Assembly (NCBI GenBank): GCA_016213245.1
Contig: JACRBC010000149.1
Span: 1-35,499 of the forward strand
Length of the DNA: 35,499 nucleotides
DNA from: Candidatus Solibacter usitatus
GTDB lineage: Bacteria > Acidobacteriota > Terriglobia > Bryobacterales > Bryobacteraceae
Direction of reading: 5' to 3'
In this document: piece by piece, positions 15,942 to 24,241 of the stretch
Numbering within the stretch: the stretch's first letter is position 1
How the letters are laid out: the number at the start of each line of letters is the position of its first letter
The notes under the pieces: generated by a model
What the model saw: the letters and a program-made list of their open reading frames with translations, nothing else
Told to the model about the DNA's origin: nothing
The model's database searches: none
Made by a program: the position numbers and the translations under genes

Positions 15942-17300
15942 TCAGAAGGCAGAGGGGTGAGGCGATCGGAAGGACTTGCCGAGGCTGGAGGGATTGGCCA
16001 GCAACCGTGCGACCTCGTCATGGGTGAGGGGCGCCCCGAAGAGAAAGCCCTGCACCAGATCGCAGCGGGCGGCACGAACCAGTTCGAGCTCGTCGAACGT
16101 CTCGACACCTTCGGCGACCACCTGGAGCCCGCGATGGTGGGCCAGCACCGCGATGGTGTGTACCACGGGAAGGCTGCCGGCGGGGCCTGTCAACTGGCTG
16201 ATGAAGGTCCGGTCGATTTTGACGACATCGAGCGGCAGGCGGTGCATGTAGGTGAGAGGGGAGCAGCCGACGCCAAAGTCGTCGATGGCGATGCGGATGC
16301 CGAGCGAACGAAACTCGGCCATGTGGGAGGCGGATTCGTCCACGTCTCGCAGGATGCAGCCCTCTGTGAGCTCGAATTCGAGGCAACTCCCGCCGATTCC
16401 GGTGCGTTTGAGGATCGCCGTGACACGATCGACGAAGCCGGGGCTGGCGAACTGAACGGGCGAGACGTTGAGAGCGATGCGCGGCGGCTGCAGGCCGGTG
16501 GCACGCCAGCCGGTGATGTGGCGGCAGGCGGCGGCGATGACCCACTCGCCGATCGGCAGGATGTCGCCGGTTTCCTCGGCGAGGTGGATGAAAGTCTCGG
16601 GCCGGATGCGGCCGAGGTCGGGGTGATCCCAGACCAACAGCGCCTCGAGCCCTTGCAGCATGCCTTCGCGGTCCACTTGAGGCTGATAGCGGAGACTGAA
16701 TTGGTCTCTGGCGAGGGCGAAGCGGAGGGCGCTCTCCATGCGGTAGCGCTCTTCCGGGCGAAAGGCCGGATCGAGGCCGGCGCGTTCTACGGCGCCTCCT
16801 CCGCGGCTCTTGGCTCGATGCATTGCGGCGGCGGCGCGGCGGGTGAGCGAGGCGCCGCAGGCGCCGTCCCGAGGAAAGACCGCCAGACCGATGCTGGCAG
16901 AGAGGAAGATGTCCCGGCCTTCCAAATGGACGGGCTGTTCAAAAGCAGCGAGGATGATGGAGGCGTGGAGCAGCGCGGCCGGCTCATCGCAGGCGGGAAA
17001 GTAGACGGCGAACTCGTCCCCGCCCAGGCGGCAGACCCCGGCGTCTGCGCAAAGGGTACCGGAGAGGCGACGAGCGGTGGCGTACAGGGCGAGGTCGCCC
17101 GCACCATAGCCGAGCAGATCGTTGACGTGCTGGAAGCGGTCGAGGCCAATGACGATGACGGCGAATTGGGCAGCGGGGCTGCCGGTGATGGACCTGTTCA
17201 GCAGCGACTCGAAGGCGCCTCCCCGCATCAGGCCGGTGAGGGCGTCGACGGGCACATCGTGTTCGATCCGGCCCGCCGGCGTTGGTGCGGTTGCAGCCAT
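15942..17300 (-). CDS. GGDEF-EAL cyclic-di-GMP protein without sensory domain
   Basis: 452 residues. The GGDEF (diguanylate cyclase) domain spans about 12-170 with the intact active-site motif RLGGDEF (93-97) and the metal/substrate region GLDRFQHVNDLLGYGAGD. The inhibitory I-site RxxD expected just upstream is LCAD, so product inhibition is probably lost. The EAL (phosphodiesterase) domain spans about 190-440 with EALLVW (219-224), ELTEG, DDFGVGCSPL, VKIDRTFI and AEGVET, all typical of an active EAL enzyme. No membrane helix, PAS or receiver domain precedes the catalytic domains. It could make, break or sense cyclic-di-GMP. It lies 83 bases after the amidase and is followed by a strong hairpin. 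Confidence 0.92.
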   Translation of the reverse strand: MAATAPTPAGRIEHDVPVDALTGLMRGGAFESLLNRSITGSPAAQFAVIVIGLDRFQHVNDLLGYGAGDLALYATARRLSGTLCADAGVCRLGGDEFAVYFPACDEPAALLHASIILAAFEQPVHLEGRDIFLSASIGLAVFPRDGACGASLTRRAAAAMHRAKSRGGGAVERAGLDPAFRPEERYRMESALRFALARDQFSLRYQPQVDREGMLQGLEALLVWDHPDLGRIRPETFIHLAEETGDILPIGEWVIAAACRHITGWRATGLQPPRIALNVSPVQFASPGFVDRVTAILKRTGIGGSCLEFELTEGCILRDVDESASHMAEFRSLGIRIAIDDFGVGCSPLTYMHRLPLDVVKIDRTFISQLTGPAGSLPVVHTIAVLAHHRGLQVVAEGVETFDELELVRAARCDLVQGFLFGAPLTHDEVARLLANPSSLGKSFRSPHPSAF

Positions 17301-17383
17301 GCAACCATCTTGATGAAGATCGGCAACTTTTTCTACACCAAAGTGGACGATAAACGGATGGAATCGTCCTATTCCTGCCAGTA

Positions 17384-18814
17384 CTACGACGCCTGCGGCC
17401 GGCGCGTGTGCCAGGTGGTGGCCGACTGGAAGGCCAGGCCGAGCTTCAGGAGCGTGTTTTCGGAGAATGGCCTTCCGACCAGGGAGATGGCCACCGGCAG
17501 GCCGTTGGAGAAGCCGCAGGGAAGGACCAGGGCCGGAAGACCGGCGAGGTTGCCAGCCGGGACCAGGGCGCGCAGGCCGCGCGGGGTACCGGCGGTACTG
17601 GGGCCAGCGGGCCGATCGAGCGCCTCGGCCAGCCCGGGCGCGACGGAGAATCGGGCCGGGGAGACCAGGACGTCGAAGCTGGAGAAGAGCGCGGTGAGGG
17701 ACTGCTGGACGAGGCGGCGGGCGCGCATGGCCTGCAGGTAGGCCGAGGCTGGAATGGTGAGACCGGCGCGGAGGCCGGCGATCTGGCGGCGGTCGGCGAG
17801 CTGGTCGACACGGCCGCTCCGGATCAGGTCGGCAAAGACCGTGGACCCTTCCGCCGAGATGATGGTGGAGGCCAGGGCGGAGTAGGGGAAGTCCGGCAAC
17901 TCGGCCGCCGACAGTTGGGGGGTGATTCGGCGGATGACGTCGAGGGCGGCCAGAAGCGGCGCGCGGAGAGGCGATTCGGCGTGAACGTCGAAGTCGGCCG
18001 GGGCGAAGCCGACTCTCAGGCCGGCCAGGGGCGGGGCGAGGTCAGGGGCGAAGCGAAAGCTCTTGCCGGCCGATCCGGGATCGGCGGAGTCGCCTCCGGA
18101 GATGGCCTGGAGCACGTGGCCGCAGTCCTCGGCCGAGCGGGCGATGGGCCCGATCTTGTCCATGGTCCAAGCCAGGGCCATGGCGCCGGAGCGGGAGACG
18201 AGGCCGTAGGAGGGGCGGAGTCCGGTGACCCCGCAGAAGGCGCAGGGGGTGACGATGGAGCCGTTGGTTTCAGAGCCGAGGGCGTAGGGGACCAGACCGG
18301 CGGCGACGGCGGAGGCAGAGCCGGAAGAAGAGCCGCCGGACCACCTGGAGCGGTCCCAGGGATTGAGCCCGGGGCCGTTCACGGAGGCCGACGGGTAGCG
18401 ATAGCCGCCGCCGCCGGCCAGTTCCACCATGGCCAGTTTGCCGATGAGGAGAGCGCCGTTCTTCCCCAGCTTGCGAATCACCGCGGCATCCTCGTCGAAG
18501 ACCTGCCCGGCGAAGGGCGCGGCGCCCCAGACGGTGGGCCGGCGGGCGGTGGAGAGCAGATCCTTGACGGCGTAGGGAACGCCCTGGAGCGGGCCTCGCG
18601 TGCGCCCGCGCTTGAGCTCCTTGTCCACCTGTTTGGCCTGGACAAGGGCGTCCTCGCGAAGCGAGAGGGCGAGGGCGTTATAGCGGGGCCCGAGTTTTTC
18701 CAGGCGCTCGCTGAAAGCGCGCGCCAGTTCGAGAGCCGAGAACTCCTTCGCCGACAGGCGGCCGTTGAGCTGGACGGCGCTGGAGAAGAAGAGGTCTTCG
18801 GAGAAGGTAGGCAT
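17384..18814 (-). CDS. Amidase signature family hydrolase
   Basis: 476 residues, normal for the amidase signature family (GatA, FAAH, aryl-amidases). The Ser-cisSer-Lys triad is present: Lys84 in YAVKDLLS, the cis-Ser in GGSSSGSASAVAAG (160-173) and the nucleophile Ser186 in GSETNGSIVTP, where the family normally has GSDTGGSIR. No signal peptide is visible. It hydrolyses an amide of unknown identity; the absence of gatB/gatC neighbours argues against the tRNA amidotransferase. It lies eight bases after a 67-residue secreted peptide gene and is probably translated from the same message as aroDE. Confidence 0.88.
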   Translation of the reverse strand: MPTFSEDLFFSSAVQLNGRLSAKEFSALELARAFSERLEKLGPRYNALALSLREDALVQAKQVDKELKRGRTRGPLQGVPYAVKDLLSTARRPTVWGAAPFAGQVFDEDAAVIRKLGKNGALLIGKLAMVELAGGGGYRYPSASVNGPGLNPWDRSRWSGGSSSGSASAVAAGLVPYALGSETNGSIVTPCAFCGVTGLRPSYGLVSRSGAMALAWTMDKIGPIARSAEDCGHVLQAISGGDSADPGSAGKSFRFAPDLAPPLAGLRVGFAPADFDVHAESPLRAPLLAALDVIRRITPQLSAAELPDFPYSALASTIISAEGSTVFADLIRSGRVDQLADRRQIAGLRAGLTIPASAYLQAMRARRLVQQSLTALFSSFDVLVSPARFSVAPGLAEALDRPAGPSTAGTPRGLRALVPAGNLAGLPALVLPCGFSNGLPVAISLVGRPFSENTLLKLGLAFQSATTWHTRRPQAS

Positions 18815-18822
18815 GGCCGTGC

Positions 18823-19026
18823 TCAGGGCTTGAAGTGGAAGGCGGGTTCAGTGTTGCGCGGGACCGGAACCTTGGAGAGAGCCTCGAGATTGCGGCCCAG
18901 GGCCTGCGCGGCGCCGGCCTGCTCACCTGGAGGCGCCGGGGCGGGTTGCGCCTGGAGACCGGCGGCGGGAGCAACCGCGAACAGTGCGGCAAGGGAGCGG
19001 CGGGAGAGGGCGGGTTCGTCCGGCAT
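18823..19026 (-). CDS. 67-residue secreted peptide between aroDE and amidase
   Basis: Start ATG 19026 overlaps the TGA of aroDE by one base (TGATG) and the stop is eight bases from the amidase start, so it is firmly embedded in the operon. The N-terminus (PALSRRSLAALFAVAPAAGL) has a twin-arginine pair followed by a hydrophobic stretch and an Ala-rich cleavage region, like a Tat signal. The mature part is only about 40 residues and ends NTEPAFHFKP. I do not recognise a family. Its position suggests an accessory partner of the amidase. Confidence 0.6.
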   Translation of the reverse strand: MPDEPALSRRSLAALFAVAPAAGLQAQPAPAPPGEQAGAAQALGRNLEALSKVPVPRNTEPAFHFKP

Positions 19027-20588
19027 CAGTGGGAGGGCCTGAGTGGGTAGTTTGGGGCGTGGTTGTGGAAATTCGGCAGCGCCTGCTGCTCGGCGATGGC
19101 TTCCAGCGCGGCGCGTTCCATGACGGGCTTGGGCGCCGTCTCGCCGGTGAAGATCTGAAACTGGCGGGCGGCCTGTTCGAGGAACATCTCCAGCCCGTGG
19201 ATGACGGCCTTGCCCTGCTCGGCTGCGCGGCGCAGCAGCACGGTCTCCTGGGGCGTATAGACGAGGTCGAAGACGAGGCTGGCGGGGATGACGTCCTCGA
19301 AAAAACAGGCCTGGTTGTGCGGCCACATGCCGAGAGGGGTGGCATGAATGAGGGCGTCGAAGTGGCGCTGGACGGCCTGTTCGGGCATCAGCGGTTCGGC
19401 GGAGCAGATTTTGGCCAAAGCCCGGACGCGGTCCGGATTGCGGCCGGTGATGGCCAGGCGGGCGCCGGCGGCGGCCAGAGTGAAGGCGGCCGAACGGGCC
19501 GAACCGCCGTTGCCGACGATGAGAATGGAGGACTTGGCGATGCGCAGGCGTTTTTCCAGCGGCACGCGGATGCCGTCGGCGTCGGTGTTGGCGCCGCGCC
19601 ACTTGCCGGCGCTCTTATAGACCGTGTTGACAGCGCCGATGCGCCTGGAAAGGGGATCGACGGTATCGAGGTAGCGAATGACTCTCTGCTTGTGCGGGAT
19701 CGTCACACTGAAGGCCGACAGGGGCAACTTGTCGGCGAGCGTGAAGAAGTCCTTCAACTGGAGTGGTGAGACGAGAAAGGGGATGTAGATTCCCGCAAAA
19801 CGGCGTGCCTGGAGTGCGCGATTGTGGACGGCGGGAGAGATGGAATGGCGCACCGGGTCGGCGATGACGCCGAAGATTTTGGGCTGCTTGACGATTTTGT
19901 CGAGGCGGTAGAGGTGCCGCAGGGTGCGGGCGGAGACCTGGCCGGCGGCCGTGCCTTCGGCGGCCGAAGGCGCGGCGTAGGTGATGAAGCCGCCCATGAT
20001 GGTGCATAGCACGCGGGAGGGGAAGCCGGTCTCCGACATGGCCAGCAAGATGAGCGGGACCTTGGGGTAGGCCTTGGCCAGCGACAGGATGCGGTAGTTG
20101 TCCGACGGTTTGCGCGCCGTGGTGACGATCTTGTAGGCGGCGGCCGGGACCTTGAGCATCCGGCGCATGATGGGGTCCATGGCGGGCGTGCCGTCGAAGT
20201 TGTGGTAGCTGACGATGATCTGGGCGCGGTTTTCGAGCAGGTCCAGGCGGGCTACGGGGGATTCAGCGCTCTCGATTTCGACGTCGACAGCCTGCGCGCC
20301 CGCGTCGACCGCGGCGGCCAGGATGCGGAACTCCTCGTCGATGCTGCCGTTGAAGCGGCCGTGATTCTGGTGGCGGCGGCAGGTGGCGAGAATGTGGGCG
20401 TCGGGGTAGAGGCGGAGAAACTCGCGAATGACGGCGAGGCCGTCTTCGGGCTTAGGGAGGTAATCGAGGCGGAACTCCAGGAAGCGTTCGCCGGCGTCCG
20501 CTTCGCGGCGGGCCTGCTCCATCAGCCGGTGTGCGTCCGGCAGGCCGAGCGCAATGCAGATTCGCGAGAGAGGTGAGTTTGACGGCAT
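19026..20588 (-). CDS. aroDE: Bifunctional 3-dehydroquinate dehydratase / shikimate dehydrogenase
   Basis: 520 residues from ATG 20588 (MPSNSPLSRICIALG); the open frame continues upstream but without family similarity. Residues 1-235 are a type I dehydroquinase: catalytic His in VSYHNFDGT, Schiff-base Lys in AYKIVTTAR and the end motif GQVSARTLRHLYR. Residues about 245-510 are shikimate dehydrogenase: IADPVRHSISPAVHN, catalytic Lys in SVTIPHKQ, GAVNTVY, NTDADG and the NADP-binding VGNGGSARSAAF. The fusion catalyses two successive steps of chorismate synthesis in the cytosol, as in plants and several bacterial phyla. Only a weak ribosome site (AGG) precedes the start. It lies 23 bases downstream of the DeoC-like gene. 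Confidence 0.93.
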   Translation of the reverse strand: MPSNSPLSRICIALGLPDAHRLMEQARREADAGERFLEFRLDYLPKPEDGLAVIREFLRLYPDAHILATCRRHQNHGRFNGSIDEEFRILAAAVDAGAQAVDVEIESAESPVARLDLLENRAQIIVSYHNFDGTPAMDPIMRRMLKVPAAAYKIVTTARKPSDNYRILSLAKAYPKVPLILLAMSETGFPSRVLCTIMGGFITYAAPSAAEGTAAGQVSARTLRHLYRLDKIVKQPKIFGVIADPVRHSISPAVHNRALQARRFAGIYIPFLVSPLQLKDFFTLADKLPLSAFSVTIPHKQRVIRYLDTVDPLSRRIGAVNTVYKSAGKWRGANTDADGIRVPLEKRLRIAKSSILIVGNGGSARSAAFTLAAAGARLAITGRNPDRVRALAKICSAEPLMPEQAVQRHFDALIHATPLGMWPHNQACFFEDVIPASLVFDLVYTPQETVLLRRAAEQGKAVIHGLEMFLEQAARQFQIFTGETAPKPVMERAALEAIAEQQALPNFHNHAPNYPLRPSH

Positions 20589-20611
20589 CTGCCTATGGAG
20601 ATCTGAGGATA

Positions 20612-21361
20612 TCACTTTAAAAAGCGGCCGCCGGAATCCGCCGCGGCGGAATCGGCGGCGAGCCGCGCCTTCCACTCGTCGAGAATGGCGGCGGTGTGCG
20701 ACGATCCGATGCGGCTGGCGCCGAGCGAATAGGCCGAGAGGGCGTCGTCGAGGGTCTCGATGGCTCCCGCGGCCTCGATGAGGCAAACGTCGCGGAGGAC
20801 GCGTGCCATCAGAGGGAGATCCCCAGGCTGCCAGCCCGAGGGGCCGAAACCGGTGGCGGTCACGACAAAATCGGCCTCGCAGCGCTTGCAGATTTTGAGA
20901 GCGATGACCTTGATGTCCGCGGCGAGGTAGCAGCTTTCCAGAATGGCTTTGAAGCGCGCGCCCGATTCGTGGCACGCGCGGGCGGCCTGCAGAACCTCCA
21001 TCTCCACATGCTGGAACTGCCGCGAGAGGAGCTTGCCGGTGTTGAGGACCAGGCCGATCTCGCGTGCGCCGCGGCGGACGAGATCGCGCGCTTCATAGAT
21101 CTTGACGGCCGTTGTGGAGGCGCCATGCGGAAAGCCGGCGGTGGATGCGGTGACGACGGAGGAGCCGTCCAACAGGCGGGCGGCGAGTTCGATGTCAGTG
21201 GGGCGCACAGTGACGGCCGCGATGCCATGGCCGACCGCCATGCGGCAGCCTGTGGCGATGTCATCGTCGGTGAGGTCCGGGCGAAGCAGGGCGTGGTCGA
21301 ATAGCGCGGCCAGGGCTTGCAGCGTGGTCAACGCCGGGCGGGCTTCAGGGGCTGGATCCAT
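20612..21361 (-). CDS. DeoC-family aldolase homologue lacking catalytic residues
   Basis: 249 residues from ATG 21361 (MDPAPEARPALTTLQALAAL), preceded by GGGG; it overlaps the upstream gene by 34 bases. The fold markers of deoxyribose-phosphate aldolase are clear (STAGFPHGASTTAVKIYEAR, FKAILESCYL, ATGFG, ASRIGSS). But the Schiff-base lysine of the K-T-S-T-G motif is Val167 (DFVVTATGFG), the second lysine of V-K-A-A-G-G is Glu196 (LIEAAGA), and the proton-relay Asp of E-I-D is Gly103 (EIGLVLNTG). It should therefore not act as an aldolase. It could bind a phosphosugar or have a regulatory role. The frame is intact and tightly packed before aroDE, so it is probably expressed. Confidence 0.8.
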   Translation of the reverse strand: MDPAPEARPALTTLQALAALFDHALLRPDLTDDDIATGCRMAVGHGIAAVTVRPTDIELAARLLDGSSVVTASTAGFPHGASTTAVKIYEARDLVRRGAREIGLVLNTGKLLSRQFQHVEMEVLQAARACHESGARFKAILESCYLAADIKVIALKICKRCEADFVVTATGFGPSGWQPGDLPLMARVLRDVCLIEAAGAIETLDDALSAYSLGASRIGSSHTAAILDEWKARLAADSAAADSGGRFLK

Positions 21362-22188
21362 AGTGTTCCCCAATATCGTATCCGTGTGGCGTGGTCTTTT
21401 GTTCCGGCGAACCACATCTCATGATGGAAGTTGCCGAAGTTGCCGCGGCCCTTTTCCGGCTGGTCGAGGTCGCCGGCGGCGATGTTGAGTCCCACGGCGC
21501 GGCCGCCCTGGGCGGGGTCGACGAACCGGCCGGGGGCAAACTCCAGGCAGGGGTTGAACGAAATAGCCCACTCGATGACGTAGCCATGGCCGCCCGCCAG
21601 CGGCCTGGCGGCTGCTTCCATGGCGCGCGTCTCGATCCAGCGGCGGTAGGTGTTCCAGGCAGACTCGCGGCTGCGCGGCTCGCCCTCGAGCAGGCCGCCC
21701 GTGCCGATGCCGCCGAGCCGGGACTTGGTAAGGTTGGCCACCATCTGCCAGGAGGAGCCGTCTCCGGCGGCGTAAGCGTCCCTGGCGACGGGCCCGCCGG
21801 CGTGGACGAGGATTTCGATTTCATCGCCGAACCACGGCCAGCCCGCGCGTGTGAGCTCGTGCGCACGAGCGTTGTTGGGCGGGAGCCAGCGCGGCGTGTC
21901 GATGCCGTAAAGCACGTCGTCGCGCACCAGAAAGGCGAAGTAGAGGCGGCGGGCGTCGTGCTTCACATATCCGGTGAAAGACAGATCGCTCGGATCGCGG
22001 ACGGGCGAGAATTGCGCCAGCCAGCCCTGCGGGCCGCGGAAGACGGAGGCATCGTCCCACTCGCCGGGGGAAATGACGCCGTCGAGCTTCGGGGCGGCGC
22101 CGGCGGGCGAAACGAGGCTGCGAGGAAAATCGCCAGCCACGAGCGTGCCGGCGATGGACAGCAGTAGGGCGGCGAGGGGCCGCGGCAT
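21328..22188 (-). CDS. Secreted CBM9/DOMON-like carbohydrate-binding protein
   Basis: 286 residues with a signal peptide (MPRPLAALLLSIAGTLVAG). The mature part begins with KLDGVISPGEWDDA, the standard opening of family 9 carbohydrate-binding/DOMON-like domains ('iDG.l...eW..a'), followed by LYFAFLVRDD, a metal- or sugar-binding type strand, GDEIEILVHAGG, and YVIEWAISF, all in the order seen in this fold. It probably sits in the periplasm or on the outer surface and binds a sugar or acts in an associated enzyme complex. It starts 17 bases after cpoB and overlaps the DeoC-like gene by 34 bases. Confidence 0.75.
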   Translation of the reverse strand: MPRPLAALLLSIAGTLVAGDFPRSLVSPAGAAPKLDGVISPGEWDDASVFRGPQGWLAQFSPVRDPSDLSFTGYVKHDARRLYFAFLVRDDVLYGIDTPRWLPPNNARAHELTRAGWPWFGDEIEILVHAGGPVARDAYAAGDGSSWQMVANLTKSRLGGIGTGGLLEGEPRSRESAWNTYRRWIETRAMEAAARPLAGGHGYVIEWAISFNPCLEFAPGRFVDPAQGGRAVGLNIAAGDLDQPEKGRGNFGNFHHEMWFAGTKDHATRIRYWGTLWIQPLKPARR

Positions 22189-22205
22189 CGTGCCGTTCCT
22201 TTCGT

Positions 22206-23105
22206 CTAGGGCCTTCTCTTGGCCGGGGCCCTGGGAGAGACGCTCAGGCCCATGCCCTTGAGTTCGCTGCGCGCCCAGTTGGCCGCGTCGGAGTTCGGCG
22301 CCAGACTGATGCAGGCGCGGAACTCCTTTTCCGCCTCGCTGCGGCGGTCGAGCTTATTGAGGGCGCGGCCCTTCATCAGGTGGGAATCGGCCGTCTTGGC
22401 GTTCTTCGGGTACGCCTCCAGCACCTTGTCGAAGGCCGGGATCGCCTGATCGTACTGTTTCTGGTTATAGAGGATCTCGCCGATGTAGTACTGGGCGTTG
22501 GGAGCAAGGTCGGTGTCGCCGAACCAGCAGAGATAGTCGGTGAAGCCTTTGACGGAGAGCTCCAGGTTGCCGCCGGACTTGTCGCGCAACGCGTCCTGGT
22601 AGAGCCCAGAGGCGGTGATGCCGGCAGGCGCCGGCGCCGGGCAGCCCTTGGCCGTCTCGGCGGGCGGCGGCGGCGCCGGGGGCGCCTGCATGGTCTTGAT
22701 CACGTTGGTGAGGTCGGCCACCCGCTGGTCGAGTTTGCCGAGGCGCGTGTTCACCTCGTCCACCGATTCGCGGATGTAGCCGAAGTCCTGGGCGAGGTTA
22801 TCGACTTTGCCGCTCACGCCGGACAGCGGCGTGGCCATCGACTTCTCCATGCGGTCCTTCAGCCCGCTGTCGAGAACCGTGAGCGCTCGGCTGGTGGTGG
22901 CGATCTGGTCCTGGATGGCCTTGAGGGTGGCTTCGATGCCGGCCAGACGGTCGCTCTGGGCCTTGGCGTTGGAGCGGACCTCCTCCTGGAGCAGCGCCAG
23001 ATCGCGGCCGAGTTCGACGATCTCCTTCTTTTGTGCGAAGCAGGACGCAGGGAGGGCGAGCGCCAGCAGGGGGATGAAGGTCAGACGATTCACTAACAAA
23101 GACAT
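22206..23105 (-). CDS. cpoB: Cell division coordinator CpoB (YbgF)
   Basis: 299 residues: signal peptide (IPLLALALPASCFAQ), a coiled-coil stretch (about 28-140) that would trimerise, a Pro-rich linker (APPAPPPPAE) and a TPR domain (about 165-285) with typical repeats (AQYYIGEILYNQKQYDQAIP, DSHLMKGRALNKLDRRSEAE). In other Gram-negatives CpoB binds TolA in the periplasm and couples peptidoglycan synthesis with outer-membrane constriction. It is the last Tol-Pal gene, separated from pal by an array of repeats. The coiled-coil part is longer than in the E. coli protein. No ribosome site other than AAGGAG in the array edge (TTAGAAGGAGTATCA) is needed; that one is strong. Confidence 0.85.
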   Translation of the reverse strand: MSLLVNRLTFIPLLALALPASCFAQKKEIVELGRDLALLQEEVRSNAKAQSDRLAGIEATLKAIQDQIATTSRALTVLDSGLKDRMEKSMATPLSGVSGKVDNLAQDFGYIRESVDEVNTRLGKLDQRVADLTNVIKTMQAPPAPPPPAETAKGCPAPAPAGITASGLYQDALRDKSGGNLELSVKGFTDYLCWFGDTDLAPNAQYYIGEILYNQKQYDQAIPAFDKVLEAYPKNAKTADSHLMKGRALNKLDRRSEAEKEFRACISLAPNSDAANWARSELKGMGLSVSPRAPAKRRP

Positions 23106-23120
23106 TGATACTCCTTCTAA

Positions 23121-23405
23121 CCCGCTTGCTGACGCTCGCGGCTCTACGTCCTAAGCGCGCTCGCTGACGCTCGCGGCTCTACGTTCTGACCCGCTTGCTG
23201 ACGCTCGCGGCTCTACGTTCTGACCCGCTGGCTGACGCTCGCGGCTCTACGTGCCAACCCGCTCGCTGACGCTCGCGGCTCTACGTGCTAACCCGCTCGC
23301 TGACGCTCGCGGCTCTACGTCCTAACCCGCTCGCTACCGCTCGCGGCTCTACGTTCTGACCCGCTTGCTGACGCTCGCGGCTCTGCGCCGGCGCTCGCGG
23401 CTCTT
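23121..23405. repeat. Intergenic tandem repeat array 2 (core CGCTCGCGGCTCTACG)
   Basis: Seven full units of 34 bases (one of 35) and an eighth partial one fill the gap between the pal stop and the cpoB ribosome site. Each has the pattern CCCGCTYGCTGACGCTCGCG followed by GCTCTACGTNCTRA. Units differ by a few bases, mainly at the C/T/G after CCCGCT and in the last six positions; unit seven has TACCG in place of TGACG, the form found throughout array 1. The array touches the pal stop codon. It is not a CRISPR: no spacers. Confidence 0.92.
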
Positions 23406-24180
23406 ATTGGACGCCGACGAAGTGAGCGCGGCGGTTCTTACCCCAGCAGCTTTCGTCGGATTCGGTGCAGAAGGGCTTCTCCTTGCCGAAACTGATAGTT
23501 TTCAGGCGATCGGCCGGGACGCCGACCTGCGAGAGGAATTCGCGCACGCTGGAGGAGCGGCGGTCGCCGAGGCCGAGATTGTATTCGGCGCTGCCGCGCT
23601 CGTCGCAGTGGCCCTCAATGGAGATCACGGCCGAAGGGAAGTCGTTCAGGATGGCCTTGATCGCGTCGGCGTTGCGCTGGAGCGTGGCGCGGGCGTCTTC
23701 CCGCACTTCGCTCTTGTCGTAGTCGAAGAAGACGTCCTGAACGTCTCTCGCAATGCGCTCGCCCAGCGAGGCTTTGGCCGCGGGCGGCGGCGGCGGAGGC
23801 GGAGGAGGAGGAGTGGTGACGGTGACGGTCACCGCGGCGATGGCATCACCGCCGCCGCCCTTGGCGGTCATGCGGTAGGTGGTGTTGGCCGACGGGTAGA
23901 CCTGGCGGCTGCCGCTGGCGGGTACCGTGCCGATGCCGCCGTCGATGGCGACTTCAGTGGCGTTGGCGACGCTCCACCTGAGGGTAGAGGATTCTCCCCG
24001 GATGATCGTGGAAGGTTCGGCCGTGAAGCTGTTGATGACCGCAGCGGGCGCCTTTTCCACCTTGGCCGGGGGCGGCGGGGGGGGCGGGGGGGGCGCGACA
24101 GGCTGCTTTTTCTTGCAGCCCGCGGCGGTGAGAAAGAGAGAGACGGCGAGAAGCGCGATGGCGATGTGGCGTTGTTTCAT
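23404..24180 (-). CDS. pal: Peptidoglycan-associated lipoprotein Pal, with Ig-like insert
   Basis: 258 residues from ATG 24180 (MKQRHIAIALLAVSLFLTAA). The lipobox LTAAGC puts the lipidated Cys at 22. A first polyproline run leads to an immunoglobulin-like domain (about 50-120: INSFTAEPSTIIRGESSTLR, WSVANATEV, YRMTAKGGGG), then a second polyproline run, then the OmpA-like peptidoglycan-binding domain (about 145-258: FDYDKSEVR, ISIEGHCDERGSAEYNLGLG, KNRRAHFVG). Pal normally has only a short linker; the extra Ig-like domain is unusual. It anchors the outer membrane to the cell wall within the Tol-Pal system. The gene lies 61 bases after tolB and its stop codon abuts the repeat array. Confidence 0.9.
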   Translation of the reverse strand: MKQRHIAIALLAVSLFLTAAGCKKKQPVAPPPPPPPPPAKVEKAPAAVINSFTAEPSTIIRGESSTLRWSVANATEVAIDGGIGTVPASGSRQVYPSANTTYRMTAKGGGGDAIAAVTVTVTTPPPPPPPPPPAAKASLGERIARDVQDVFFDYDKSEVREDARATLQRNADAIKAILNDFPSAVISIEGHCDERGSAEYNLGLGDRRSSSVREFLSQVGVPADRLKTISFGKEKPFCTESDESCWGKNRRAHFVGVQ

Positions 24181-24241
24181 TTCAGGCGTTAAGCCTCCTG
24201 GTGCATCATATTGTAAAACCAACCCGGCGTGCTGTGCTGGT

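Noticed and set aside
23121..23405. CRISPR array
   Set aside because: The 34-base units follow each other directly with near-identical sequence throughout; there are no spacers.
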